A stretch of 61,551 nucleotides of DNA from Pseudomonadota bacterium (GTDB lineage: Bacteria > Pseudomonadota > Alphaproteobacteria > Acetobacterales > Acetobacteraceae). The stretch covers positions 1 through 61,551 of the forward strand of contig JAKAEC010000006.1 of assembly GCA_021818425.1 (NCBI GenBank), written 5' to 3'. This document shows, piece by piece, positions 39,117 through 47,968 of the stretch (its first letter is position 1; every line of letters begins with the position of its first letter). The position numbers and the translations under genes are program-made. A model generated the notes under the pieces. The model saw only the letters and a list, made by a program, of their open reading frames with translations. It was not told where the DNA came from and ran no database searches.

Positions 39117-40428
39117 GGGCTAAGAGAGGTGAGAGTTTCAGCATCATTTCATCATACTCCGACTCCGGGTTGCTGTCCCAGGTAATGCCGCCGCCGGCTT
39201 GGGCGTAGAGCATATCTGGAGTGGCTGTAATTGTGCGAATGATGATGGCGCTGTCCATCGCGCCGTCGAGCCCAATCCACGCGAGGTTACCACAATAGGC
39301 GCCGCGGGCGGTTTCCTCCAGTTCGTCGATGACCTGCATGGCTCGACGCTTGGGCGCACCTGTGATGGAGCCGCCGGGAGAGCATGTGAGCAGCAACTCT
39401 GCCGCGCTCACGCCGGGGCGCAGCTGACCGGAGACGGCGGAGACGAGATGATGCGTCTGGGCGAAGCTCTCTACGGTGAAGAGCTCTGGTACTTGCACCG
39501 AGCCGATTTCGCAGAGCTGGCCGAGATCGTTGCGGAGCAGGTCGGTGATCATAAGATTCTCTGCGCGCTCCTTGGGGTTTTCATGTAGCGCGGCGGCACT
39601 GACCTTGTCGCGCGCTGGGTCTGGATGGCGGGGGGCGGTACCCTTGATGGGGCGGGTTTCGACACGGCCGGTGGGGCCAAGGCGCAGGAAGCGCTCCGGC
39701 GAGGCACCGCAGAGCGTAACGCCTTCGCCTGTTTCGATAAAGGCGGCAAACGGGGCGGGGCTGCGGATGCGCAGGGCAGCATGGCAGGAGGCGGCGTTGA
39801 AGCCCGGCGGGCGCGGCGAGATGAACCGGGTGGTGAAATTGGCCTGATACACGTCTCCGGAGGCAATATAGCCGCGCAGCCGTTGTACCTTGGCCTCGTA
39901 GACGGCGCGGGAGAGTTCTGGTTGCCAGTCCAGCCTGGGTAAGACGGGAAAGGGCTTTGCGGGGATGGTGAGACGATCGGCCAGGGCGACAAGGCGGGCT
40001 TCAGCGCTCTGGCCCGGCCTGCTGGCCGCGAGGGCGAGGCAGCGCCGCGAGGCATGGTCAAAGCCCAGAACTAGGTCGAACATGCCAAACCAGCCGGGCG
40101 GCAGGCCGGGAACGGGGCTGTGGCGGGAGCGAACGCCAGCCTGTGTCATGCCCGCCTCGTAGCCCAGCCAGCCGATGGCGCCGCCTTTGAATGGGAATGG
40201 CCAATCCGCGGGGCAAGTATCGTCAGTGGGGCGGGCGGTGTTGAGCCACAGGGAAAGATCGGCGGCTTGGTTCAGCCGCAGGACGGCCCGCGGCTCCAAC
40301 GCCAGATAACTTGTGGTTGCACGAGGGTCGCCAGTGGCGGCGCTGTCGAGAAACACCAAGGGGGCGTGCGCCGCAAGGACTTGGAATGCCGTTGCCGGTT
40401 CAATCCAAGCGAATTCACGGCATAGCAT
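39109..40428 (-). CDS. pabB: Aminodeoxychorismate synthase component I
   Basis: A 439-residue chorismate-utilising enzyme. The catalytic region has PIKGTAPRHPDPARD (the PIKGT Lys distinguishes PabB from TrpE), FTVESFAQTHHLVSAVSG and CSPGGSITGAPK. It makes 4-amino-4-deoxychorismate with a glutamine amidotransferase partner (PabA), which is not in this window. It is coupled to pabC by an 8-nt overlap and lies 9 nt after the CobW-type gene in the transcript, so the three may form one operon. Confidence 0.93.
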   Translation of the reverse strand: MLCREFAWIEPATAFQVLAAHAPLVFLDSAATGDPRATTSYLALEPRAVLRLNQAADLSLWLNTARPTDDTCPADWPFPFKGGAIGWLGYEAGMTQAGVRSRHSPVPGLPPGWFGMFDLVLGFDHASRRCLALAASRPGQSAEARLVALADRLTIPAKPFPVLPRLDWQPELSRAVYEAKVQRLRGYIASGDVYQANFTTRFISPRPPGFNAASCHAALRIRSPAPFAAFIETGEGVTLCGASPERFLRLGPTGRVETRPIKGTAPRHPDPARDKVSAAALHENPKERAENLMITDLLRNDLGQLCEIGSVQVPELFTVESFAQTHHLVSAVSGQLRPGVSAAELLLTCSPGGSITGAPKRRAMQVIDELEETARGAYCGNLAWIGLDGAMDSAIIIRTITATPDMLYAQAGGGITWDSNPESEYDEMMLKLSPLLAHD

Positions 40429-40437
40429 GTAGCTGCT

Positions 40438-41397
40438 TTAAGCCGCGCAGCTCTCAAATCCGCGACGCAGGGCCGGGCGATTGAGGTCGCGTCCGATGAA
40501 CACGATGCGGCTGATGCGTTTTTCCTCCGGCTTCCATGGGGCCAGGAAATCGCCGTCGGCCATCATGTGTACGGCCTGGAAGGCGAAGCGTCTGTCTTCG
40601 CCCGCGTAAGAAAGGATGCCCTTTGTGCGCAGGATAGCCGGGCCTTGAGATTGGAGAATATGGCCAATCCAGGCGTTGAATTTTTCGACGGAAAGCGGTT
40701 TGTCTGTGGAAAGGCTGATAGAGGTAAGGTGCTCATTGTGAGTGTGGCTATCTTCCTCCAGGAAGTCGGGTACGTTCGCGAGTACGCGTTTGAGGTCGAA
40801 AGCGCCCAGCCCGAGCAGCTGCTCCGCCGGGACATTGCCCTTGGTAGCGGTTTTGATCTCGGCATAGGGGTTGATGCTCTTGATCTTCGCCTCAACGGTG
40901 GCAAGTTCCTCCTGCGTGACAAGGTCGAGCTTGTTCAGCACGATCACGTCCGCGAAGGCCGCCTGTTCGGCGGCTTCGGGGCTGTCTTCCAGGCGAGTAA
41001 GGAAATGCTTGGCATCCACCACGGTCACGATGGCATCCAGCCGGGTTTTGGCCTTCACGTCCTCGTCCACGAAGAAGGTCTGGGCCACCGGGGCGGGGTT
41101 GGCGAGGCCGGTGGTCTCGACGATGATGCCATCGAATTTTTGGGACCGCTTCATTAGCCCACCAACGATGCGGATTAGATCGCCCCGCACGGTGCAGCAG
41201 ATGCAGCCATTATTCATCTCAAACACTTCCTCGTCTGAATCCACCACGAGGTCGTTGTCCACGCCCAGCTCCCCGAACTCGTTAATGACGACAGCGTATT
41301 TCTTGCCGTGCGTGCCGGTAAGGATGTTGTTGAGCAGTGTGGTCTTACCCGCACCCAGATAGCCGGTGAGGACGGTGACAGGAACGAGATCGGACAT
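40438..41397 (-). CDS. CobW/COG0523-family metallochaperone GTPase
   Basis: A 319-residue G3E GTPase: Walker A TGYLGAGKTTLLN, metal-binding CICCTVRGDLI (CxCC), NKLDLVTQEEL and the C-terminal CobW_C domain with GILSYAGEDRRFAFQ. The family delivers zinc or other metals to client enzymes. Which metal is unknown; no Zur box was identified. ATG 41397 is used; GTG at 41412 is an alternative. It is upstream of pabB on the same strand. Confidence 0.9.
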   Translation of the reverse strand: MSDLVPVTVLTGYLGAGKTTLLNNILTGTHGKKYAVVINEFGELGVDNDLVVDSDEEVFEMNNGCICCTVRGDLIRIVGGLMKRSQKFDGIIVETTGLANPAPVAQTFFVDEDVKAKTRLDAIVTVVDAKHFLTRLEDSPEAAEQAAFADVIVLNKLDLVTQEELATVEAKIKSINPYAEIKTATKGNVPAEQLLGLGAFDLKRVLANVPDFLEEDSHTHNEHLTSISLSTDKPLSVEKFNAWIGHILQSQGPAILRTKGILSYAGEDRRFAFQAVHMMADGDFLAPWKPEEKRISRIVFIGRDLNRPALRRGFESCAA

Positions 41398-41498
41398 TTT
41401 GCAAAAACTCACAAATCTGAATTCGGGGACAGGATGTAATGCTTAAACCCCAACCCGCAAGGCTTGGGCCGCTTCAGGATGGATAGGGCCAGGAATTC

Positions 41499-42545
41499 TC
41501 AGGCCGGATGGTCCGGCCAGGGATAGGTGGTTTCGTTGGTGCCGTTGAAGGCGGCGTCTAGGATGTAGGCAGCCACGCGGCGTTCATTGAACAAATCCGC
41601 GTAGCGGCGGCGGCCCGCACCGGCCACGCGCATGCGGGCGGCGGGATCGGCCCGGTAGCGAGCGATCAGCTCGGCCAGCTCGTCCAGGCTGGAAAAAAAT
41701 CCCATCTCATCATCGCCGAAAAAGCGACTATAGCCAGTGGTGCGCTCAATTATGGCCAGCATGCCATTGCCGGTGAGATGGGCCAGGCGGTCCGAGCTAT
41801 AAAGGAAATCATCAGCGCGGCGGCTGATATTGAGGCCGATGCCGGCCTGCTCCAGAGCCTCCTGATAGGCGGCACCGGTCAGTAAGGGCTGGCCGAACAG
41901 GCCGGGGGTGAGGGTGCTCAGGCCGGGCTGGCGGGCCACGACATCGCGCATGAACTCCTCCATGTTCCAGGGGTGACCGCAGACTACGCGTTTAGGCCGG
42001 TCCGGGTTGCCGCACGCATAGAAAAGATCGAAAGGCGGGTTTTGCATCTCGTCCACGCGGCCGCGCTCGATGGAATGATCGACCGGGTTGGGCATGAAGC
42101 CCACCCGTGCGCCGGTGCGGCGGAGTTTCTCCATGGAGGCGCCAGCGGTGGTGACGAGGGTTAGGTCTACCACGCCCTGTTTGCCCTTGATCCGGCGGAT
42201 ATTATCCGGCTCAAACAGCGGGTCCACATTCCATTGTACCACGCGCAGGCCGGGCAGGTCTTCTCTTATGGCGGCGATGGTGGTCGCATCCAGCATGTCT
42301 GCATGGCCCAGTACCATCAGCTCCGGCTTATGGGCGCGGCAATAATCACGGATCATTTTGTTGAAGCGGATGCGGCCCAGGCGGCGGTGGCCGAAGCCAA
42401 AGGAGCGGGCGAGGTCACGGTCAGACAGCGCTAGAACTTGGTGACCGTTGCGGATGAAGCCGTTGCAGAGCTTGATGCCGGTGGCGTGCTGGTTGAGGCT
42501 TTTAAGCGATACCGGCGCGTAACCGATATGCACGATCCGGACCAT
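41499..42545 (-). CDS. CgeB-like glycosyltransferase (GT-B fold)
   Basis: A 348-residue protein resembling CgeB/DUF3880 glycosyltransferases. N-terminal Rossmann half with HIGYAPVSLKSLNQ, VLGHADML and VVQWNVDPLFE; C-terminal half with FDLFYACGN, SRRADDFLYSSDRLAHLTGNGML, MGFFSSLDELAELI and RYADLFNERRVA. The family decorates surface or spore glycans; acceptor and donor are unknown. It borders the IS relics and O-antigen-ligase-like gene, suggesting a surface polysaccharide locus. Confidence 0.8.
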   Translation of the reverse strand: MVRIVHIGYAPVSLKSLNQHATGIKLCNGFIRNGHQVLALSDRDLARSFGFGHRRLGRIRFNKMIRDYCRAHKPELMVLGHADMLDATTIAAIREDLPGLRVVQWNVDPLFEPDNIRRIKGKQGVVDLTLVTTAGASMEKLRRTGARVGFMPNPVDHSIERGRVDEMQNPPFDLFYACGNPDRPKRVVCGHPWNMEEFMRDVVARQPGLSTLTPGLFGQPLLTGAAYQEALEQAGIGLNISRRADDFLYSSDRLAHLTGNGMLAIIERTTGYSRFFGDDEMGFFSSLDELAELIARYRADPAARMRVAGAGRRRYADLFNERRVAAYILDAAFNGTNETTYPWPDHPA

Positions 42546-42597
42546 GTATGCCTGAATTCCTGCCGCTGAGATGTGCCGCGTTACTAAAAGCCCCAGG

Positions 42598-43059
42598 TCA
42601 AGTCAACGAACCGGTACGGTTGGGTAGAACTGCACACAGATGGGCACCATCAGGTTGACGTATCGGGCAGCAGATTTGGTGCTTTGGTCTGACCTGACAT
42701 CCGGGCGGCGTTGCGTGCCGCCCATCGAAATAGGGATTGTGCAATCGCGGGTCGGTGGAACCCATCCCACCGGATCTGGTGCTGAACACCCTTCGTTTGC
42801 TGAACCGGCGTACCAGTTCAACGAGGACTGTCGCTTTCGACTGGAACACAGAATCGATAGACAACGCACGGCGCCGTCCGATGTTTCGTGCCGCATTGCC
42901 GTCGGCATGCATGGTTGAGCCGCGGAGCGCCTTCAGCCAGCTCGTCCCAAGCAGGGAACCGTCGTCTCCTGCACAAAGAGTGGAAAGACCGAAATCCAGC
43001 GCCATGAACTCTCGCTCGGGCCGGTAGGTGGCTCGGCTGGCCTCACATTCGCGCCGATG
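42598..43059 (-). pseudogene. Decayed, internally deleted tnpB (IS200/IS605-type accessory gene)
   Basis: The minus-strand frame reads PEREFMALDFGLSTL, the RuvC-I motif of TnpB (catalytic Asp). About twenty residues later it reads STMHADGNAARNIGRRR, the RuvC-III motif. The whole middle of a TnpB, including the RuvC-II Glu and the zinc finger, is missing, so a deletion has fused the two. It continues open to 42598 without recognised sequence. It directly abuts the IS1595-type relic, in the same direction. Confidence 0.75.
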
Positions 43060-43110
43060 TCTGAAACGACGCCGAGCATCAAAGCGCCTGTGTCGCGATC
43101 CTCCGTGCCA

Positions 43111-43700
43111 TCAGGTCGCTTTGCCGTGCGTGGGAGTCATCCCCGCAACCACACCACCACCGCGCTTCGCCGTCACGACCACCAGCGGGCGCTTCGTCCC
43201 CCTCCTTTTGGGTGTGCCGGAGGCGCATCGTCATTATCGTGATCCCAAGGTGACTTGGCCCGCTTCCGGGGCGGGGCACCTGCAGACATCGCGTCAATTT
43301 CGACCAAGCCGGACAGGATCGGGTTCGCTCCGGCCATCATGGCGCGCACTCGATGACCGAGATGCCACGCCGCCGGATGCGAGATGCCAAGCATCTCGCT
43401 CAGCTTCATCGCCGAAATGCCCTTCGACGGGGACACGACCAGGTAAATCGCGTGTGCCCACGTCAACAATGGCAGATGCGTCCGATGCATCCGCGTCCCC
43501 GCTGTGACGGAGAACTGATGGTGACAGGCGATGCAGTTCCGACGACGCGGCGTCTTGAGCCAAGAAGAATGATCGACCGAACCACATTTCGGGCATTCAG
43601 GACCATGCGGCCAGCGCGTCTTCTCGAATCAAGCCCTAGCCGAGTCCTCATCAGGAAGCATCTCGTTGAACGCGCGCACAGTCATAGATGAACGGCTCAT
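43111..43700 (-). pseudogene. IS1595-type (ISXO2-like) transposase pseudogene
   Basis: Starting at 43700 the frame reads MSRSSMTVRAFNEML, then a TGA at 43631-43629 where Trp fits (SARA-stop-FEKTRWPHG). The zinc ribbon CPKCGS...CIACHHQFSVTAGT follows, then MHRTHLPLLTWAHAIYL and KLSEMLGISHPAAWHLGHRV, then LVEIDA (first DDE-type Asp). Near 43195 the frame shifts to KRPLVVVTAKRGGGVV. It stops at 43113-43111 before the rest of the catalytic domain. N-terminal ribbon plus helix-turn-helix and this order are typical of IS1595. Clearly inactive. Confidence 0.82.
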
Positions 43701-43798
43701 AGATCGCTAACTACATTTATTTATCATCTACGTAATCATGATAGTACTGACAAAGATTATCTTGACAGTACAAAGTTGGCGGGGCCAACGCTGGCCCT

Positions 43799-45013
43799 AT
43801 GAAGTCTTCAGCTTTGACTTGGCCTACGATCAACCTGCTGGTGATGCGGCGGTGGAAAGTTCCGGCCAGGTTTACCGCCAGAGTCGTCATGCCTCTCAGC
43901 TTCGCGGGAGGGCTGTTGCTGCCCAGCAACGCGGCATGGGGCTTGCTGTGCTATGTTCTGCTGCTGCCGGTGGTGCTGGCTAGGCTGGCCCGTGGCTGGC
44001 GACCGGATTGGCGGGATTATAATTTCTCCGCCATGCTGGTGCTTTGCGTGTGGTCCAGCCTAGCCATATTATGGGACCATAATATTTCTGGCCAGGGGAA
44101 TGGCCACGGCTATTGGGCGCTGAATGCGGCCTGCACCTTCGCCTTCCTGCTTTGTTTTAAGATGGCGGAGACCGACGCGCCGGGCAGTCGCGAGCGCGCC
44201 ATTACCGTGATGATCAGCGCCGGCGCAGTGAATGCTCTGATGTCGCTGGGGATGTTTTTGCTGAGCGGCGACTTAGATAGCCGAATGAAGGGCTGGGGGG
44301 CCGCGCAGAACCCGGTGCTAGGGGCGGCGATTATGGATATCTGCCTGTTGCTGGCGCTCGAGCGTGTGGTCCAACGGGGGCGAGCCCGGCGCTATTACCT
44401 GGTCGCGATGGTGCCGATGCTGCTCTATCTTCTGTTTAGCTATAGCCGCATGCCGCTGCTGGCTTTGGGCTGCGCGCTCTCCATCATCGCCTTTAGCAAC
44501 TGGGCCGTGTTCCGCCGGGTGGCGGTCGCGGGGCTCTGCGTGCTGCTGGCGGCCGGGGTGGTGTGGCTGCTGAAGCCAGGGTTGGCGGAGATGTTTGTGC
44601 AGAATCTGCTGGCGCGAGGCACGGATTGCCATCTAACCATTTGGGGAACAGCCTGGCAGTTGATCGTGTCCAATCCGATTGTCGGCTATGGACCGTCGGC
44701 GCGTTTGCCAATTCTGCCGCACGGGTTCTGCCCGGCCTATCCCAGCCCGCATAACCTTTATCTCTCGCTGCTGCTCTATAGCGGGGTGATCGGGTTCCTG
44801 CTGTTCTGGGTATGCGAGTTACAGCTGTTCTGGCATCTGCGCCGCAACGCGCGAGGGTTCAGCGCGCGGCTATGGTTGGCGGTGATGGTGATTCCGCTGG
44901 TGGGCGGGTTGTCCGACCTTACCCAGGTCATCAAGGGGCCGTCGCCCTTGTGGTATATCATCTGGGTGCCGATGTTGCTGGTGATGAGCATGCGCCCGAA
45001 ACGGAAAACCTAA
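43799..45013 (+). CDS. O-antigen ligase/polymerase-like (Wzy_C/RfaL family) membrane protein
   Basis: A 404-residue polytopic protein with about eleven hydrophobic segments. The family hallmark is a large periplasmic loop ending in SPHNLYLSLLLYSGVIG, preceded by a short FSYSRMPLLALG segment and the periplasmic VGYGPSARLP. RfaL/Wzy-type enzymes attach or polymerise undecaprenyl-linked glycans. The start is uncertain: ATG 43799 lacks a ribosome site, and ATG 43844 or 43889 would also fit. A small inverted repeat (GTTGGC at 43775, GCCAAC at 43784) precedes it. It shares a 4-nt stop overlap with the convergent GT4 gene. Confidence 0.8.
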   Translation: MKSSALTWPTINLLVMRRWKVPARFTARVVMPLSFAGGLLLPSNAAWGLLCYVLLLPVVLARLARGWRPDWRDYNFSAMLVLCVWSSLAILWDHNISGQGNGHGYWALNAACTFAFLLCFKMAETDAPGSRERAITVMISAGAVNALMSLGMFLLSGDLDSRMKGWGAAQNPVLGAAIMDICLLLALERVVQRGRARRYYLVAMVPMLLYLLFSYSRMPLLALGCALSIIAFSNWAVFRRVAVAGLCVLLAAGVVWLLKPGLAEMFVQNLLARGTDCHLTIWGTAWQLIVSNPIVGYGPSARLPILPHGFCPAYPSPHNLYLSLLLYSGVIGFLLFWVCELQLFWHLRRNARGFSARLWLAVMVIPLVGGLSDLTQVIKGPSPLWYIIWVPMLLVMSMRPKRKT

Positions 45014-46053
45014 CTCCTTTTTGTCTGGGCAAGAATGGTCTCGTAGGTTTCCAGCATCTTGCGTGTCACCGCCGTGCGGGTGAAATGCGACAGATAGACC
45101 CTGTGTCCGGTCTGGGCGATGCGGTTGCGCAGCTCGGGGTTATCCAGCACCGCGCGCACGGCCTCGGCTAGGGCGGGGGCGTTGTCGGCCGGCACCAGCA
45201 TGCCGTTCTCGCCATTGTGGATAGTGGCCTTGGGGCCGTCCGACTCGCAGGCGATGAGGGGGGTGGCGGTGGACCAGGCATCCAGGATGACAGTGCCGAA
45301 GGGCTCGTAGCGCGAGGGCAGTAGGCAGACGTCCGCCGCCCGCAGCAAAGCCCCGCGATCCGTCCGCCAGCCCAGGAATTGGGCGCGGTCCGCGACCCTA
45401 AGTTCTTTGGCCAGGGCTTTCAGCGACGCCGCCTCGGGGCCGTCGCCGGCGATCCAGAGATGGCAGTCTGGCAGCTGGGCTAGAGCGTACAGGGCGGTGT
45501 CGATTCCCTTCACTTTGTGTAGTCGGGAGAGGATGAGCAGCACCTTCTTAGTTTTTGGCGTGCCAAGGTCGGCGCGGTCGATGGGCGGCGTGTCTTCCAC
45601 CGATGGGAAGGTAGGCACGTAGAAGGCCGTACCGGGTTTCGCGCCGCTTGCGCAGGCGTGTCGCACGAGGTCTTGTGTAACACCGATGAAGTGGGAGCAG
45701 GCGCTGAAATGCTTCTGCTGTTCTTCATAATCGCCATACCAGCCGATGATGGCGGGGGCAGCGCCAGGGCGCACGAGGCTGACGGCTCGGCGCATCCAGC
45801 AATGAATGATGTCCGGCTTATAATCTTGGATGAGCCGGCGAAGGCGAAAGCTCTGCAGCAGCTGGGGCCGGGAGCGCAGCACCTCCGGTGCCATAACAAG
45901 GCCCGCCGCAGTCAGCTCGGCGAAGCGCGGAGCGGTCGGGCGAAGGACGATGCGCTGGTTTAGCCCCGTTTCGTGCAGGCTGAGCATAACGTCCGTGGAA
46001 TAAAGCTCGGCACCGCCGTTCTTATTCCCGGCCATGATTTGTAAGACACGCAT
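45010..46053 (-). CDS. Glycosyltransferase family 4
   Basis: A 347-residue GT-B enzyme: N-terminal MAGNKNGGAELYSTD, PDIIHCWMRRA, GWYGDYEEQQKH; C-terminal donor domain with ILSRLHKVKGIDTAL, WIAGDGPEAASLKALAKEL, FLGWRTDRGALLRAADVCLLPS and the retaining EPFGTVILDAWS (Glu-rich EX7E-like site). Likely adds a sugar to LPS or exopolysaccharide in the cytoplasm. ATG 46053 is chosen over 46164 because it starts at the conserved domain. A 12-bp inverted repeat sits in its upstream region. Confidence 0.9.
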   Translation of the reverse strand: MRVLQIMAGNKNGGAELYSTDVMLSLHETGLNQRIVLRPTAPRFAELTAAGLVMAPEVLRSRPQLLQSFRLRRLIQDYKPDIIHCWMRRAVSLVRPGAAPAIIGWYGDYEEQQKHFSACSHFIGVTQDLVRHACASGAKPGTAFYVPTFPSVEDTPPIDRADLGTPKTKKVLLILSRLHKVKGIDTALYALAQLPDCHLWIAGDGPEAASLKALAKELRVADRAQFLGWRTDRGALLRAADVCLLPSRYEPFGTVILDAWSTATPLIACESDGPKATIHNGENGMLVPADNAPALAEAVRAVLDNPELRNRIAQTGHRVYLSHFTRTAVTRKMLETYETILAQTKRS

Positions 46054-46159
46054 CTTAGCTTCCGGCGATGAGTTACATCCGGGGCTGTTATCTTGTTCAG
46101 GGCACGCGGGCAAACTTCCGTCCCGTAAGTTTGAAGTGCCACATAGGAGCTTGGCGCAT

Positions 46160-46191
46160 TTCAACGCCCAAATTTAGTCTTGGGCGTTGAA
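46160..46191. promoter_or_regulatory. Perfect 12-bp inverted repeat in the GT4/chemoreceptor divergent spacer
   Basis: TTCAACGCCCAA (46160-46171) and TTGGGCGTTGAA (46180-46191) are separated by 8 nt. It lies between the divergent starts at 46053 and 46289. No T run follows on either strand, so an operator or leader structure is more likely than a terminator. Which regulator would bind is unknown. Confidence 0.5.
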
Positions 46192-46288
46192 TGATTTGCC
46201 GCTGCTTGGTGCGGCTAGCCGGGAGGATTTAAGGGATTGTTAGGCGCGCGTGGTCCATAGCTTGGCCTTGAGCAGGGCCTGAAATCGT

Positions 46289-47956
46289 ATGTTTTATCTG
46301 ATTTTGCTTCTTGAAGCGGGCGTTTTGACTGTTTTGGGTTGGTCATGGTTCGGGCGGCGCCAGCGCGCCATGCTGGTGGGCCTCGCGGGCGTTATACGAG
46401 AGGCCGAGCGGGAAGAGATTGCACTGCGTGCCCAGTTGGGGCTGGACCGTAATGTTGATCTGCTGCGTGCCAGATTAGCACGGCTTGGCCTGCCGCGGCT
46501 TGAAGGCGACAAGCTGTTTTTTGGCGAAACCTGTTTGAATGGCGATACCGCGATTGTTGATGAGGTCCGCGCCGCCCACGGTGGGGTGGCGACCATCTTT
46601 ATGCGCGACCAGCGCGTGGCTACCAGCATTGTGGCCGAAAACGGCGCGAGAGCCGTTGGTACCAAGCTGGCGCCCGGTCCGGTTTACGAAGCGCTATTTA
46701 CGGCCAAAACCTCTTACCGTGGGGAAGCGCAAATTCTAGGTGAAGCCTATTATGTGTTCTACGAGCCGGTGTTGGCTGATGGCAGCGTTATCTGCATTCT
46801 ATTCGCTGGCGTAAAGAAAAGTGCGGTGCAAGCTGCCACCGCGCATCCGCCGGATTTCCCGGCTGCGCTCGCAGCCTTGCGCCGGGCGAATGAGGCCGCC
46901 AACGCTACTACATTGGAGGCGCTGCGCCAAAGGCAGACTTATGAGGATGCTCGGCGTTTTGAGGAGGACAAGCGCCGGACCGAGGCCGAAGCGCAGCGCG
47001 TGGCGATGCAGGCCCTTTCCACCGCGCTGGCTGAACTCGCCCAAGGGCGTCTTGGATATCGCCTGACCGCGCCACTTGCCGGCGCCTATGAGGGTTTGCG
47101 GGCAGATCTAAATCAAGTGTTCGATAAGCTCTCGACCGCGATGTGCGCGATTGGGCAGACAGCGGGTGGGGTGACCAGCAGTGCGCAGGAAATCCGGCAG
47201 GCGTCTGATGATCTCTCGCGTCGGACCGAGCAGCAGGCCGCGACGCTGGAGCAAACCGCTGCGGCGCTGAGCCAGATTAGCGGCTCGGTGCGGGCAACGG
47301 CGGAGGATATAAAACAGGCGCAGGCACTGGCCGAGGGCGCGCGCAGTCGAGCGGACCATTCTGGTGCCGTGCTTCAGGACGCCACGCAGGCGATGCAGCG
47401 GATTGAGGAAGCGTCTGGACGGATTGGTGAAATCATTGGTGTGATCGACGAAATCGCCTTCCAGACCAGTCTACTCGCGCTGAATGCCGGAGTGGAAGCC
47501 GCGCGCGCGGGCGAGGCGGGGCGCGGCTTTGCGGTGGTTGCGACGGAAATTCGTAGCCTTGCCCAACGTTCGGCGGAAGCATCCAAGGAGATCAGAACCT
47601 TGATCACCAATGCCAGCGCGCAGGTGGGTAGCGGCGTCAAATTGGTGCAGGGTGTAGCGGTACTTGTGGCAGAAATTGTTGCGCAGGTGCAGAAAATTGA
47701 CCAGGAAGTACACGGTATTGCCGAGAAAACGGCGCAGCAATCCGCTGGTCTAGCGGAGATTAGCGGTGCGGTGAATCAGATGGACCAGGTGACCCAGCAG
47801 AATGCCGCGATGGTGGAGGAAGCGACGGCCGTCAGCCATGCGCTGGAGGAACAGGCGCAGGATCTGACAGGCAGGATGCAACAATTCAGCTTCGAGGGGG
47901 ATCCTTCCACCCGTCGCCAGCAAATTATTCGAAGCTTGGTTCAGGGCGTATCTTGA
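46289..47956 (+). CDS. Methyl-accepting chemotaxis protein with a Cache-like sensor and a single N-terminal membrane helix
   Basis: A 555-residue chemoreceptor. One hydrophobic helix (about residues 2-21) is followed at once by GRRQR. A single-Cache (sCache_3-like) domain follows at about 60-185 ([79 protein letters not shown]). Then a long charged helix (about 195-245), a HAMP-like part, and the signalling domain with hairpin tip [31 protein letters not shown]. No second transmembrane segment separates Cache from HAMP, so the sensor appears cytoplasmic. No che genes adjoin. It ends 12 nt before convergent phaC. Confidence 0.92.
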   Translation: MFYLILLLEAGVLTVLGWSWFGRRQRAMLVGLAGVIREAEREEIALRAQLGLDRNVDLLRARLARLGLPRLEGDKLFFGETCLNGDTAIVDEVRAAHGGVATIFMRDQRVATSIVAENGARAVGTKLAPGPVYEALFTAKTSYRGEAQILGEAYYVFYEPVLADGSVICILFAGVKKSAVQAATAHPPDFPAALAALRRANEAANATTLEALRQRQTYEDARRFEEDKRRTEAEAQRVAMQALSTALAELAQGRLGYRLTAPLAGAYEGLRADLNQVFDKLSTAMCAIGQTAGGVTSSAQEIRQASDDLSRRTEQQAATLEQTAAALSQISGSVRATAEDIKQAQALAEGARSRADHSGAVLQDATQAMQRIEEASGRIGEIIGVIDEIAFQTSLLALNAGVEAARAGEAGRGFAVVATEIRSLAQRSAEASKEIRTLITNASAQVGSGVKLVQGVAVLVAEIVAQVQKIDQEVHGIAEKTAQQSAGLAEISGAVNQMDQVTQQNAAMVEEATAVSHALEEQAQDLTGRMQQFSFEGDPSTRRQQIIRSLVQGVS

Positions 47957-47968
47957 ACTAAGGGCAGG

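Noticed and set aside
43762-43798. TTGACA as promoter for the O-antigen-ligase-like gene
   Set aside because: No acceptable -10 lies 15-19 nt downstream; instead a small GC inverted repeat follows.
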